A DNA stretch of 36,689 bases, taken from the NCBI GenBank assembly GCA_023301005.1, contig JALZVK010000395.1, forward strand, positions 1-36,689, given 5' to 3'. Positions 9,051-19,186 of this stretch are shown here, piece after piece. The position numbers were made by a program, and so were the translations under genes. The notes under the pieces were generated by a model. It was not told the origin of the DNA. It ran no database searches and saw only the letters and a list, made by a program, of their open reading frames with translations. Position 1 is the first letter of the stretch. Every line of letters begins with the position of its first letter. The stretch is from Saprospiraceae bacterium. Its GTDB lineage: Bacteria; Bacteroidota; Bacteroidia; Chitinophagales; Saprospiraceae.

Positions 9051-11174
9051 ATGAGTCAAAACAAAAATGAAGTTTTATACCGTGTGTACATTGTGTTGGG
9101 GTTGCTGATGGTATTTGCAGGTTTCATTTTTTATTATGCTATAAAAATAAGTGTGCTTGAAGGTGATTTTTGGAGAAAGGAAGGAGAGCAGAAAGTTAAG
9201 TTATACACCGTAAAAGCAAGTAGAGGAAATATAATGACAGAAGATGGCGCATTGTTGGCCTCTTCGCTTCCGTTCTTTGACATATATTTTGATACAAAAA
9301 CTCCTTCTCAAGAGTTGTTCGACCAGAATGTGGGTTCATTAGCTTTAGGGTTAATGCCATATTTAGGGGACGAATATGATTTTACAGAAGGAGGTTTAGA
9401 GCAATTTTTAAAAGATGCACGAGACAGTAGCCGCCAATATTTATTAATTAAAAAAGGCGCGTCTTACTTAGAGTGTGAAAAAATTAAAAAGCTACCCATA
9501 TTCAGAAAAGGACAATATGGAGGAGGTTTTATTGCGGAGGAAAATTTTCGTCGCAAAAGACCATACGGAATGTTGGCTCGAAGAACTTTGGGTTATGTAA
9601 GAGACAATGGAAAGAAAGTTGGACTCGAAGGATTTTTTGATAAAACACTTGGAGGTTCAGATGGTAAGCGACTTAAAGTTTATAAAGCTGCTTCCAAAAT
9701 TTTAGTTCCAGTCAACGATTTCAATGAAATCGAACCTGAGAGTGGACAAGACATTGTTACTACAATTGATGTCAATATCCAAGATGTAGTTCACAAAGCA
9801 TTATTGCGAGGACTCGAACATCACAATGCTCAAAATGGTACAGCTATAGTCATGGAAGTCAAAACTGGCAAAATCAAGGCCATCTCAAATATCGGTAAAA
9901 TGACTAACGGCTGGTATGAAGATTATAACTATGCTGTAGGTGCTGCGGTAGAACCTGGTTCTACATTTAAGTTAGCTGCAATGATGGCATTATTAGAAGA
10001 TGGTTTTATCGACTTGGATGATACAATTGATTTAGAACAAGGTGCTCATACTTTCTATGAAGAAGAAATGTTAGATGCTTCTTACCATCAATTGGATTCA
10101 ACAACTATTCGAAAAGCATTTGAAATATCATCAAATGTAGGTATAGCCAAATTGGCTCAAAAGTATTACGGAGATACAAAAGAAGAAAAAAGATTTATAG
10201 AACATTTTAGAAATTTCAGATTACATCAACCTATTAATATAGAAATAGATGGTGAAGATCCACCAACTGTAAAAGACCCTGAAAGAAAAAGAGAAGAAGA
10301 TTGGAGTGGTATCACAATCCCTTGGATGTCAATAGGTTATGAGGTGGAATTGACACCTATGCAATTGCTTTCATTTTATAATGCAGTTGCGAATGATGGG
10401 AAAATGATGAAACCTTATTTAGTAACTCAAGTCCAACATTTTGGAGAGGTGCTAAAAACATTTAAACCAATTGTTGTTAAAAATCAAATTGCAAAAAAAG
10501 AAACTATTCGAGATGTAAAGTCATTGTTAGAAGGAGTAGTGGAACAAGGAACAGCAAAGAAATTAAAATCAAATCAATACAAATTTGCAGGGAAGACAGG
10601 AACAGCACAAATTAATTATTACAAATTTGACAGAAAAGAAGACATCAAATATCGAGCTTCTTTTGTAGGATACTTTCCTGCTGATGATCCTGTTTATTCT
10701 TGCATTGTTGTTGTCACAGAACCAAGGCAAAATGGTCGATATGGTTCGGAGGTCGCAGGACCTATTTTTAGAGAAATAGCGGATAAATGTTTTATCCAAC
10801 AAAAAGAATTATTTCCTAAAGAAAACCTAATAGCAAAAAAATATTCAGATAGAGATAAAATGCCGCAGTTAGATGTGGGTTACAAAAAAGATGTAACCAA
10901 GGTGTTAGAAAAATTAAATTTTCCACATACCGACAGCGGTGTAAAAAATTGGGCAGTACTAACTGCTAACACAGATACGCTACATATTGCACCTCGATAT
11001 ATTAGTCGAGATTTAGTACCGAATGTAGTTGGAATGGGATTAAGAGATGCACTTTATATTTTAGAAAATTTAGGATTGAAAGTGACATTTGAAGGGACAG
11101 GAAAAATCGTAAAGCAATCTATCAAAGTAGGAACAAAGATAAGAGGACAGAATATTAGATTGACTTTAAGGTAA
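9051..11174 (+). CDS. ftsI: Penicillin-binding protein, FtsI/PBP3-type transpeptidase with C-terminal PASTA-like domain
   Basis: AAVEPGSTFKLAAMMALLEDG (SxxK), SSN motif in AFEISSNVGIAKLA, KTGTAQINYYKF (KTG); C-term VPNVVGMGLRDALYILENLGLKVTFEGTGKI PASTA-like. Confidence 0.94.
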   Translation: MSQNKNEVLYRVYIVLGLLMVFAGFIFYYAIKISVLEGDFWRKEGEQKVKLYTVKASRGNIMTEDGALLASSLPFFDIYFDTKTPSQELFDQNVGSLALGLMPYLGDEYDFTEGGLEQFLKDARDSSRQYLLIKKGASYLECEKIKKLPIFRKGQYGGGFIAEENFRRKRPYGMLARRTLGYVRDNGKKVGLEGFFDKTLGGSDGKRLKVYKAASKILVPVNDFNEIEPESGQDIVTTIDVNIQDVVHKALLRGLEHHNAQNGTAIVMEVKTGKIKAISNIGKMTNGWYEDYNYAVGAAVEPGSTFKLAAMMALLEDGFIDLDDTIDLEQGAHTFYEEEMLDASYHQLDSTTIRKAFEISSNVGIAKLAQKYYGDTKEEKRFIEHFRNFRLHQPINIEIDGEDPPTVKDPERKREEDWSGITIPWMSIGYEVELTPMQLLSFYNAVANDGKMMKPYLVTQVQHFGEVLKTFKPIVVKNQIAKKETIRDVKSLLEGVVEQGTAKKLKSNQYKFAGKTGTAQINYYKFDRKEDIKYRASFVGYFPADDPVYSCIVVVTEPRQNGRYGSEVAGPIFREIADKCFIQQKELFPKENLIAKKYSDRDKMPQLDVGYKKDVTKVLEKLNFPHTDSGVKNWAVLTANTDTLHIAPRYISRDLVPNVVGMGLRDALYILENLGLKVTFEGTGKIVKQSIKVGTKIRGQNIRLTLR

Positions 11175-11214
11175 GATTAGTGAAAGAACTAATCTATCAA
11201 AAATAAATTTTTTC

Positions 11215-11278
11215 GATTGGATTTAAAATAGAAGTTAGAAGGCTAAACGATAGCTTCCATTTTATTTAAACGCCAATC
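11215..11278 (+). terminator. Imperfect long hairpin after ftsI
   Basis: GATTGGATTTAAAATAGAAG ... CTTCCATTTTATTTAAACGCCAATC self-complementary arms. Confidence 0.4.
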
Positions 11279-11413
11279 TTAAACATACTTTTTTTTAGAC
11301 GACTGTACGAGAAAGAGAAACTTCTCACACTATCGAAACACTACATAAATTACACAAATGTTTTAGTCTGTTTTTTATTAAAAAAAACTAAGACAAAAAC
11401 ACAAACCTATTTT

Positions 11414-11510
11414 ATGATAAATTTTTTGGTCATTGAAAAATTAGTTTTATAGCGACCGCAAGGAGAAATAAAATTCTTTTTTCATTGACTTAAAACAAAA
11501 AAATAATCAT
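11414..11510 (+). promoter_or_regulatory. Structured leader element, copy A (upstream of murE)
   Basis: Outer arms ATGATAAATTTTTTG / CAAAAAAATAATCAT; inner arms GTCATTGAAAAATTAGTTTTAT / AAATAAAATTCTTTTTTCATTGAC; apex AGCGACCGCAAGGAG; one-sided bulge TTAAAA after GAC. Confidence 0.6.
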
Positions 11511-11528
11511 AAAGTTTAAAAGAAACTA

Positions 11529-12989
11529 TTGCAAGCTCTGAAGCACATATTACAAAATGTAACAGTAGACGAGTTGATTGGAGAATCAAATTTAAATATC
11601 AAAAATATCACGTTTGATTCTCGTCAGGTAAATGCAGAGAGCATTTTTGTTGCGATTCGAGGAACGCAGACTGACGGTCACAAGTTTATTGAAAATGCGC
11701 TTCAGGGCGATGCAATGGTTATCGTTTGTGAGGATTTACCTCAAGAGTTACACAACGGTGTAACTTATATCAAAGTACCAGATAGCTCAGAAGCTTTAGG
11801 AATTATGGCTTCTAATTTTTACGAGCATCCTTCTGGACAATTGAAATTAATTGGAATTACAGGTACCAATGGAAAAACAACTACTGTCACCCTTTTACAT
11901 GATTTATTTTCAAAAATGGGTTTTAAAGTAGGATTGCTTTCCACCGTCGAAAACAAAATTGGTAACAAAGTAATTGCATCTACACACACGACACCTGATG
12001 CAGTTTCAATGAATGAATTGATAGCTGATATGGTGGAAGCAGGATGTGATTATGCATTTATGGAAGTGAGTTCTCATGCGATAGACCAGAGAAGAATTGC
12101 AGGGTTGAAATTTGCAGGAGGTGTTTTTACTAATATCACTCACGACCATTTGGACTACCACAAAACATTCAAAGAATATTTGAATGTGAAAAAAAGATTT
12201 TTTGACGAACTACCTAACAATGCTTTTGCATTGACAAATATTGACGACAGAAATGGAATGGTTATGGTTCAAAATACCAAAGCCAAAATCCAAAAATATA
12301 GCCTGCGAAAGAAAGCAGACTTTAAAGTCAAAATAGTGGAAAATAGTCTTTCGGGACTCCACCTTGAAATAAATGGAAATGAATTTTTCGGACGACTCAT
12401 TGGCGAATTCAATGCTTACAATTTGTTGAGTGCTTACGGAACAGCAATTTTATTAGAGCAAGATGAATTGGAAACGCTAACGATTTTAAGTCAATTAAAA
12501 TCAGCAGAAGGTCGCTTCGATTATGTAATAAATAATAATACAGGTGTAATCGGAATCGTAGATTACGCACATACACCTGATGCTTTGGAAAAAGTCCTAA
12601 GCACTATTGACAAATTAAAAACAGGTAACGAACAAATCATTACCGTTGTTGGTTGCGGAGGAGATAGAGATAAAGGAAAACGTCCTTTGATGTCAAAAAC
12701 TGCATGTGCTTATAGCACAAAAGTTATCATCACATCTGACAATCCTAGAACTGAAGACGCTGATCAAATCATAGAAGATATGATGAAAGGCGTTCCGATT
12801 TATGCAACTAACAAAGTACTTACAATTTCTGATCGTAAGACTGCTATCAAGACAGCAAGTATGTTGGCTCAAAATGGAGACATCATTTTAGTAGCAGGGA
12901 AAGGTCATGAAAAGTATCAAGATATAGGAGGTGTCAAGCATCCATTCGATGATAAGCAAGTACTCAAGGATTGTTTGGACATTACTTAA
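11529..12989 (+). CDS. murE: UDP-N-acetylmuramoyl-tripeptide synthetase (MurE ligase)
   Basis: GITGTNGKTTTVTLLHDLF, EVSSHAIDQRRIAGLKFAGGVFTNITHDHLDYHKTF, TSDNPRTEDADQIIEDM, GKGHEKYQ. TTG start as listed. Confidence 0.95.
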   Translation: MQALKHILQNVTVDELIGESNLNIKNITFDSRQVNAESIFVAIRGTQTDGHKFIENALQGDAMVIVCEDLPQELHNGVTYIKVPDSSEALGIMASNFYEHPSGQLKLIGITGTNGKTTTVTLLHDLFSKMGFKVGLLSTVENKIGNKVIASTHTTPDAVSMNELIADMVEAGCDYAFMEVSSHAIDQRRIAGLKFAGGVFTNITHDHLDYHKTFKEYLNVKKRFFDELPNNAFALTNIDDRNGMVMVQNTKAKIQKYSLRKKADFKVKIVENSLSGLHLEINGNEFFGRLIGEFNAYNLLSAYGTAILLEQDELETLTILSQLKSAEGRFDYVINNNTGVIGIVDYAHTPDALEKVLSTIDKLKTGNEQIITVVGCGGDRDKGKRPLMSKTACAYSTKVIITSDNPRTEDADQIIEDMMKGVPIYATNKVLTISDRKTAIKTASMLAQNGDIILVAGKGHEKYQDIGGVKHPFDDKQVLKDCLDIT

Positions 12990-13068
12990 AATTAGTGGTG
13001 AATATTGAATGTTTACATTCATAACTCATCGCTCAAAAAGTATTATCATTCTCAGATTCACTTTGGAA

Positions 13069-13117
13069 GATAGTTGCGATGGTAGATTTATCTATTGTTG
13101 CAACTATCCTTTTTTCT
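13069..13117 (+). terminator. Intrinsic terminator between murE and mraY
   Basis: GATAGTTGCgatggTAGATttATCTAttgttGCAACTATC followed by CTTTTTTCTT. Confidence 0.65.
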
Positions 13118-13290
13118 TAAAATGAAAATGAGATTTATATATAAAAAAAGAAAAACACAGTGCTTTGAAAGTTAGGAAAAAGTTTTCATCGCATTTAAAC
13201 GAATCAAAAGAAAATATTAAACATAACAGGTTTCAAAAAAAACAAAAGAACAGCAGGAAAAACGAAGTGAAGCCACAATTTTATTAACCA

Positions 13291-14541
13291 ATGCTTTATC
13301 ACTTACTTGAGTTCTTGGGAGAACACTACGAATTTATCGGTGACGACTTGTACCAATTCATATCCTTTCGTGCAGGTGTTGCCATGATCCTATCTCTTGT
13401 AATATCATTGTTATTCGGTGGACGAATAATCAAATTCCTTAAAGCATTACAAATTGGTGAAACTGTTAGAGACCTCGGTCTTGCAGGACAAAAAGAAAAA
13501 GAAGGAACACCTACTATGGGTGGAGTCATAATTATAATGGCGATTCTTATTCCTTTTTTGTTGATGGCTGACTTAACGAATATGTACTCGTTGGTGATGA
13601 TACTCGTGACGATTTGGATGGGAATAATTGGATTTACGGATGACTACATCAAAGTATTTAAAAAAGATAAAAAAGGATTAGCGGGCAAATTCAAAGTATT
13701 AGGACAAGTGGTGTTAGGATTGATAGTGGGAGTTGTAATGTTCAATAGTCAAGATATAAAAGTAAGAATCGATAAAGATGTAGCACAAGAATACGGTTAT
13801 GAGTTAACCACTATTCAATCTGCAAAAATCGATTCAACAAAAGTTGAAATCAAAGCGGCATTAACGAATGTCCCTTTTTTAAAGAAATCAGAATTAGACT
13901 ATGCTTCTTTCCTAACTCCATTTATTAGCGAAGTAGAAAAAAGACAAAAGTGGGCATGGATAATTTTTATTCCTATTGCAATATTTTTTGTAACGGGAAT
14001 ATCCAACGGAGCCAATTTGACAGATGGAATAGATGGATTAGCAACAGGAGTTTCTGCAATCATAGGAGCGACATTAGGCATACTAGCTTATGTTTCTAGT
14101 AATGCACTTACGGCTGAATATCTCCATATAATGCATCTGCCAGGAGCGCAAGAATTGGTAACTTTTTGTGCTTGTTTCTTAGGAGCATGTATTGGATTCT
14201 TTTGGTACAATTCTTTTCCAGCTCAAATATTTATGGGCGATACAGGAAGTTTGACCATAGGAGGAATTATCGCAGCGATAGCATTATTAATTCGAACAGA
14301 ATTTTTGATTCCAATATTATGTGGAGTTTTTGTAGCGGAAAATTTATCAGTAATGATTCAAGTTTCTTATTTCAAATACACTAGAAAGAAATATGGAGAA
14401 GGGCGGCGAATTTTTAAAATGTCACCCTTGCATCATCACTATCAAAAATTGGGAATGCACGAATCGAAGATTGTTTCTCGATTTTTAATTGTAGGAATTT
14501 TCTTAGCAGCACTGACGATTATTACTTTAAAAATCAGATAA
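13291..14541 (+). CDS. mraY: Phospho-N-acetylmuramoyl-pentapeptide-transferase MraY
   Basis: KEGTPTMGGVIII, FTDDYIKVFKKDKKGLAGKFK, NGANLTDGIDGLATG, FMGDTGSLTIGG, FKMSPLHHHYQKLG. Confidence 0.96.
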   Translation: MLYHLLEFLGEHYEFIGDDLYQFISFRAGVAMILSLVISLLFGGRIIKFLKALQIGETVRDLGLAGQKEKEGTPTMGGVIIIMAILIPFLLMADLTNMYSLVMILVTIWMGIIGFTDDYIKVFKKDKKGLAGKFKVLGQVVLGLIVGVVMFNSQDIKVRIDKDVAQEYGYELTTIQSAKIDSTKVEIKAALTNVPFLKKSELDYASFLTPFISEVEKRQKWAWIIFIPIAIFFVTGISNGANLTDGIDGLATGVSAIIGATLGILAYVSSNALTAEYLHIMHLPGAQELVTFCACFLGACIGFFWYNSFPAQIFMGDTGSLTIGGIIAAIALLIRTEFLIPILCGVFVAENLSVMIQVSYFKYTRKKYGEGRRIFKMSPLHHHYQKLGMHESKIVSRFLIVGIFLAALTIITLKIR

Positions 14542-14602
14542 AACCTGATTGATTATAAGTGTTTATTCAAGAATCTTTTTCATGAGATTTTATATATAAA
14601 AC

Positions 14603-14699
14603 GAAAAACCACAGAGATAGAGATAACAGATATACTACTACTGTACTCGGTCTCAATAAATTAAGAAAAGTATCTGGAGTTTTCATCTCTTGGTTTTTC
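14603..14699 (+). promoter_or_regulatory. Nested hairpin leader upstream of murD (different apex from copies A-C)
   Basis: Outer arms GAAAAACCACAGAGAT / ATCTCTTGGTTTTTC; inner arms CAGATATACT / AAGTATCTG; ends 21 nt before the murD ATG. Confidence 0.4.
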
Positions 14700-14720
14700 T
14701 AATTTTAAAAAAAAGAAATC

Positions 14721-16034
14721 ATGAAACTAGTAATATTAGGAGCTGGTGAAAGTGGAGTAGGAGCAGCATTGTTAGCTCAACAAAAAGGATTCGAAGTTTG
14801 GGTATCTGACAAAGGAGCGATACATCCAAATTTCAAAAAAGAATTAGAAGAAAACAAAATTCCATACGAGGAATTACAACATACTAAAGAGAAAATATTT
14901 GATGCAACGCAAGTGATTAAGAGTCCAGGGATTCCTGACAAAGTTCCTTTAATCAAAGAATTAAAAGAACGAGGTATTCCAGTAATATCAGAAATAGAAT
15001 TTGCATCAAAATACACCGACGCTACCATTATAGCAATTACTGGTAGCAATGGCAAAACGACCACCACCAAACTAACTTATCATCTGTTACACACAGCAGG
15101 TTATGATGTTGCAGTAGGAGGAAATATTGGGACAAGTTTTGCGAGGTTATTATCAGGAGGGAATCATGCCTACTATGTGTTAGAGCTTAGTAGTTTTCAA
15201 TTAGATGGTATCCGTGATTTTCGACCGAATGTGAGTGTGTTGTTAAATATTACTCCTGATCATTTGGACCGATATGAATATAAAATGGAGCATTACATTG
15301 CCTCCAAATTTCAAATCATCCAAAATCAAAAAGGTAATGACCTTTTTATTTACAATGGGTTGGACAAAAATATAACAACCTATTTACAGGACAGACAACT
15401 GACTATTAAAGAGACAATCGTTAAAGAAATTTTTCATTCGAAAAACAAATTAACAGTAGGAGTCTCAGAATTCGATACTACTTCATGCAGCCTAAAGGGG
15501 ATGCATAACATGTTCAATGCCTCTTGTGCAATTCACGCTGCGAAAGCAGTTGGCATGGACGATACTTTTATACAGCAGGGGTTAAATACTTTTATCAATG
15601 CCCCACATCGGTTGGAACACGTTGCTGAAATTGATGGTGTAGAATTTATCAATGACAGCAAAGCTACTAATGTTGACTCAGTTTATTACGCCCTCAAAGC
15701 GATGGATAAACCAGTCATCTGGGTGGCTGGCGGAACAGACAAAGGAAATGATTATAACGCTATCGAAAGTTTAGTGTTAGAAAAAGTAAAAGCCATCATT
15801 TGTTTAGGAGTGGACAACACTCCAATCATTGAAGCTTTTATTGGAAAAATTGAAATCATTGAAGAAACACAAAGTTGTAAGGATGCGATTAACGTTTCCC
15901 AACAATATGCACACGCGGGAGATGTAGTACTACTTTCACCCGCTTGCGCGAGTTTCGATTTGTTTAAAAATTATATAGACAGAGGCGATCAATTTAAAGC
16001 TGCTGTACTTGAAATAAAAAAAGAAGAGAGATAA
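14721..16034 (+). CDS. murD: UDP-N-acetylmuramoylalanine--D-glutamate ligase MurD
   Basis: AITGSNGKTTTTKLTYHLL, ELSSFQLDGIRDFRPNVSVLLNITPDHLDRY, HRLEHVAEIDGVEFINDSKATNVDSVYYAL, LLSPACASFDLFKNYIDRGDQF. Confidence 0.95.
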   Translation: MKLVILGAGESGVGAALLAQQKGFEVWVSDKGAIHPNFKKELEENKIPYEELQHTKEKIFDATQVIKSPGIPDKVPLIKELKERGIPVISEIEFASKYTDATIIAITGSNGKTTTTKLTYHLLHTAGYDVAVGGNIGTSFARLLSGGNHAYYVLELSSFQLDGIRDFRPNVSVLLNITPDHLDRYEYKMEHYIASKFQIIQNQKGNDLFIYNGLDKNITTYLQDRQLTIKETIVKEIFHSKNKLTVGVSEFDTTSCSLKGMHNMFNASCAIHAAKAVGMDDTFIQQGLNTFINAPHRLEHVAEIDGVEFINDSKATNVDSVYYALKAMDKPVIWVAGGTDKGNDYNAIESLVLEKVKAIICLGVDNTPIIEAFIGKIEIIEETQSCKDAINVSQQYAHAGDVVLLSPACASFDLFKNYIDRGDQFKAAVLEIKKEER

Positions 16035-16107
16035 GATAAGAGAGAGTAGAGATGTTTTTTTCAAAACACTCTAATCTTGAATTATCACTCATTGCCAAAA
16101 ATCTTTT

Positions 16108-16208
16108 TTTAGAAAAAAAATCATGGTCAAGCTAAAGTTGAAAACATAAGCGACCGTAGGAAGTGTTGGTTTCAATTTTAGCTAGACTTAAAACATGAAT
16201 TTTCTAAA
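16108..16208 (+). promoter_or_regulatory. Structured leader element, copy B (upstream of ftsW)
   Basis: Outer arms TTTAGAAAAAAAATCATG / CATGAATTTTCTAAA; inner arms GTCAAGCTAAAGTTGAAAAC / GGTTTCAATTTTAGCTAGAC; apex AAGCGACCGTAGGAAGTGTT (16148-16167); bulge TTAAAA. Confidence 0.65.
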
Positions 16209-16223
16209 AAATAAATAATAAGT

Positions 16224-17369
16224 ATGTCGTTTGGAAATCAACTATATGCAAAGTTAAGAGGTGACCGAGTCATCTGGATGATAGTTTGTGTTTTAGCAAT
16301 CTTTTCCATTTTAGCAGTATATAGTGCATCGACGACATTGGCGTACCGATTGAGCGGAGGGAATACAGAGGCGTACATGATTAAGCATACAGTTTTGATT
16401 TTGATGGGATTGTTTTTGGCTTATGTATGTTACCTCACACCTTATGTGCAGTACTCTCGGATTTCGCCTTACTTGATGTTGATTACGATTCCGTTGTTGG
16501 TTTACACCTTAGGATTTACGGAAGGATTCAACGAAGCAAGACGATGGATAACAGTTCCATTTGTAGGATTGACATTCCAGACTTCTGACTTTGCCAAATT
16601 GTCTTTAATCATTTATGTGGCTAGAGCAATATCATCAAAGCAGGAGTACATAGAAGATTTCAATGATGCATTCATGCCTATTATCATTCCAATATTGATA
16701 GTATGTGGATTGATTGCACCAGCAGATTTATCGACTGCGGCAGTCTTATTTTTTACTTGCCTTTTGATGATGTTCATGGGGCGTGTTAGTTTGAAATATA
16801 TTTTACTCTTGATGTTTTTAGGAGTGGTTTTGTTTTCCTTTTTAGTCACTATTGGAAATTTATTTCCAGAATCAGACATCATCCGAATTGATACTTGGGT
16901 ATCACGGTTACATGATTTTATGTATGACAAAGGAGAAAACAATATCCAAGTCGATCAAGCCAAAATTGCAATAGCAAGTGGCGAATGGTTTGGCGTAGGT
17001 CCTGGTAATAGTGTACAAAGAAATTATTTACCTGCTCCATTTTCTGATTACATCTATGCAATTATTTGCGAAGAGTACGGATTGATATTCGGAGGTTTTA
17101 TCATCCTTGCACTATATGTAGCCTTGTTTTATAGATGCGTAAAAATTGTAACCAAAAGCCCAAAAGCTTTCGGAGCAATGCTCGCGTTAGGATTAGGATT
17201 ATTACTATCGCTACAAGGATTGATGAACATCGCAGTAAATGTGAATTTACTTCCCGTAACAGGACTAGCCTTACCTATGGTAAGTATGGGAGGAACTTCA
17301 GTAATATTTTCAGGAATTGCATTTGGAATGATACTTAGCGTAAGCCGATACATAGAAAAAACAACTTGA
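16224..17369 (+). CDS. ftsW: Peptidoglycan glycosyltransferase/division protein FtsW (SEDS family)
   Basis: Multi-TM SEDS protein; LPAPFSDYIYAIICEEYGLIFGGFIILALY and LPVTGLALPMVSMGGTSVIFSGIAFGMILSVSRY. Confidence 0.93.
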   Translation: MSFGNQLYAKLRGDRVIWMIVCVLAIFSILAVYSASTTLAYRLSGGNTEAYMIKHTVLILMGLFLAYVCYLTPYVQYSRISPYLMLITIPLLVYTLGFTEGFNEARRWITVPFVGLTFQTSDFAKLSLIIYVARAISSKQEYIEDFNDAFMPIIIPILIVCGLIAPADLSTAAVLFFTCLLMMFMGRVSLKYILLLMFLGVVLFSFLVTIGNLFPESDIIRIDTWVSRLHDFMYDKGENNIQVDQAKIAIASGEWFGVGPGNSVQRNYLPAPFSDYIYAIICEEYGLIFGGFIILALYVALFYRCVKIVTKSPKAFGAMLALGLGLLLSLQGLMNIAVNVNLLPVTGLALPMVSMGGTSVIFSGIAFGMILSVSRYIEKTT

Positions 17370-17447
17370 TGAGCAACCGTAAATACTCATCACAATAAGA
17401 TAATGAAAGACAGACTTTAAATTTAGAAACCCAGTAAATTAGACTAT

Positions 17448-17981
17448 ATGAGACCAACAGTTTTTTTATTTGATAAAAAGTTAGAACCAAAAGGGCAAGT
17501 GAGTGAACAGTTACTTGCTAATACTTGGATAGCTGTAAAAGATGTTTCGAGAAAAGAGTTGATGGAAAAATTCGAATTACAAGTATCATTGAATTTGAAT
17601 TGGGATGCAGGACTATTATTAAAGAATGATGAAAGCAGAGGTTTGGGTGGAAATTTTTTGATGCCACCAAGTTTAGATGGTTGGACAATTATGGTAGGAG
17701 AGTATTTTAACAATAACTCCGAAATGATAAAGATGTGTAAAGAATTAAGTATCGAATATGGGGAGATGTATTTCTTTTCCAATGATGATTCTTTAGAAAA
17801 GAATCTTTGGATTTATGGAAATGATGGATTGATGGAAAAATGGGAAACAGAAGAAGAAGACTTAGAAAGCGAAGCAAGTAAATTGCCTTTTGATTTTAGA
17901 AAATTTAATCATCAACTAAAATTCAAAGACGTTTTACTTTGTAAAAATAAAAAGAGCCAAAACCAAATGAGGTTGTGGTAA
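17448..17981 (+). CDS. Hypothetical protein inserted between ftsW and murG (resembles immunity-type proteins)
   Basis: 177 aa, acidic, no TM or signal; GWTIMVGEYFNNNSEMIKMCKELSIEYGEMYFFSNDDSLEKNLWIYGNDGLMEKWETEEE is reminiscent of small immunity-like proteins (impression only). Confidence 0.75.
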   Translation: MRPTVFLFDKKLEPKGQVSEQLLANTWIAVKDVSRKELMEKFELQVSLNLNWDAGLLLKNDESRGLGGNFLMPPSLDGWTIMVGEYFNNNSEMIKMCKELSIEYGEMYFFSNDDSLEKNLWIYGNDGLMEKWETEEEDLESEASKLPFDFRKFNHQLKFKDVLLCKNKKSQNQMRLW

Positions 17982-18097
17982 TTGCGACTATTCAGAGGTG
18001 AGAACAGAGAACAACGATTAGAGAGCTGTACAATTAGTATTCTCTTTTCTTTCAATAAAATGGTCTCTATTTTCTGATCTAAATAATCAATAAAAAA

Positions 18098-19186
18098 ATG
18101 AAAGTAATCATAAGCGGTGGTGGTTCAGGTGGACATGTGTTTCCAGCAATTGCGATTGCTAATGAATTAAAAAAACAGCGACCTGATGCCGAGATACTTT
18201 TTGTAGGAGCAGAAGGAAAGATAGAAATGGAAAAAGTCCCTAAAGCGGGATACCCAATTAAAGGTCTTTGGATCAGCGGGTTTCATAGAAAATTGACATT
18301 ACGGAATTTGATGTTTCCATTCAAACTCATTCACAGTTTGTATAGAGCATACAGAATTATTCAAAGTTACCAACCTGATGTGGTGATTGGAGTAGGAGGT
18401 TTCGCAAGCGGACCAACACTTCAAATAGCAACCTTAAAAGGAATACCAACTTTGATACAAGAACAAAATTCTTATCCAGGAATAACGAATCGACTTTTAG
18501 CAAAAAGAGTCACTCGGATTTGTACAGCTTACGATGGCATGGACAAATTATTTCCAAAAGAAAAAATAATACTCGTAGGTAACCCTGTACGACAAGACAT
18601 TATAGAATTGAGTGGACAAAGAGAAGAAGGAATAGAATATTTTGATTTAGATAAAAACAAAAAGACAATTTTTCTTTTTGGAGGAAGTCTTGGAGCAAGA
18701 GCATTAAATGATTCAATGGCAGCAAATAAAGATTTGCTCGAAAATAATAATAATGTCCAAGTGCTATGGCAAACTGGTAAACTCTATATCGAAGAGTTTC
18801 AAAATTGCGCCACAGCTCAATTGGATAATGTAAAGGTTTTACCTTTTGTTGACAGAATGGATTTGGCGTATGCAATGGCGGATATAATGGTAACGAGAGC
18901 AGGAGCATTAACGATTTCGGAATTGTGTTTGGTTGGAAAACCAGCCATATTAATTCCATCACCAAATGTCTCAGAAGATCATCAAACGATGAACGCAAAT
19001 GCTTTATCCACAAAGGATGCAGGAGTGTTGATTCAAGAAAAAGAAGCCATAAGTATGTTGGAACAGGCTTTGCATATAATTGATAATGAGCAACTTACAA
19101 ATAAGTTGAGCGAAAATATTAAACAATTAGCTCAACCGCAAGCTGCTAAAAATATAGTTTCTGAAATTTTAAAGTTGATAAAATGA
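18098..19186 (+). CDS. murG: UDP-N-acetylglucosamine--N-acetylmuramyl-(pentapeptide) pyrophosphoryl-undecaprenol GlcNAc transferase MurG
   Basis: IISGGGSGGHVFPAIAIANELKK, LIQEQNSYPGITNRLLAKR, LFGGSLGARALND, VTRAGALTISELCLVGKPAILIPSP. Confidence 0.96.
   Translation: MKVIISGGGSGGHVFPAIAIANELKKQRPDAEILFVGAEGKIEMEKVPKAGYPIKGLWISGFHRKLTLRNLMFPFKLIHSLYRAYRIIQSYQPDVVIGVGGFASGPTLQIATLKGIPTLIQEQNSYPGITNRLLAKRVTRICTAYDGMDKLFPKEKIILVGNPVRQDIIELSGQREEGIEYFDLDKNKKTIFLFGGSLGARALNDSMAANKDLLENNNNVQVLWQTGKLYIEEFQNCATAQLDNVKVLPFVDRMDLAYAMADIMVTRAGALTISELCLVGKPAILIPSPNVSEDHQTMNANALSTKDAGVLIQEKEAISMLEQALHIIDNEQLTNKLSENIKQLAQPQAAKNIVSEILKLIK

Noticed and set aside
13801-13945. Extra loop in MraY (EYGYELTTIQSAKIDSTKVEIKAALTNVPFLKKSELDYASFLTPFISEVEKRQK) as a novel insertion
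   Set aside because: To my knowledge a typical insertion of Bacteroidetes MraY proteins.
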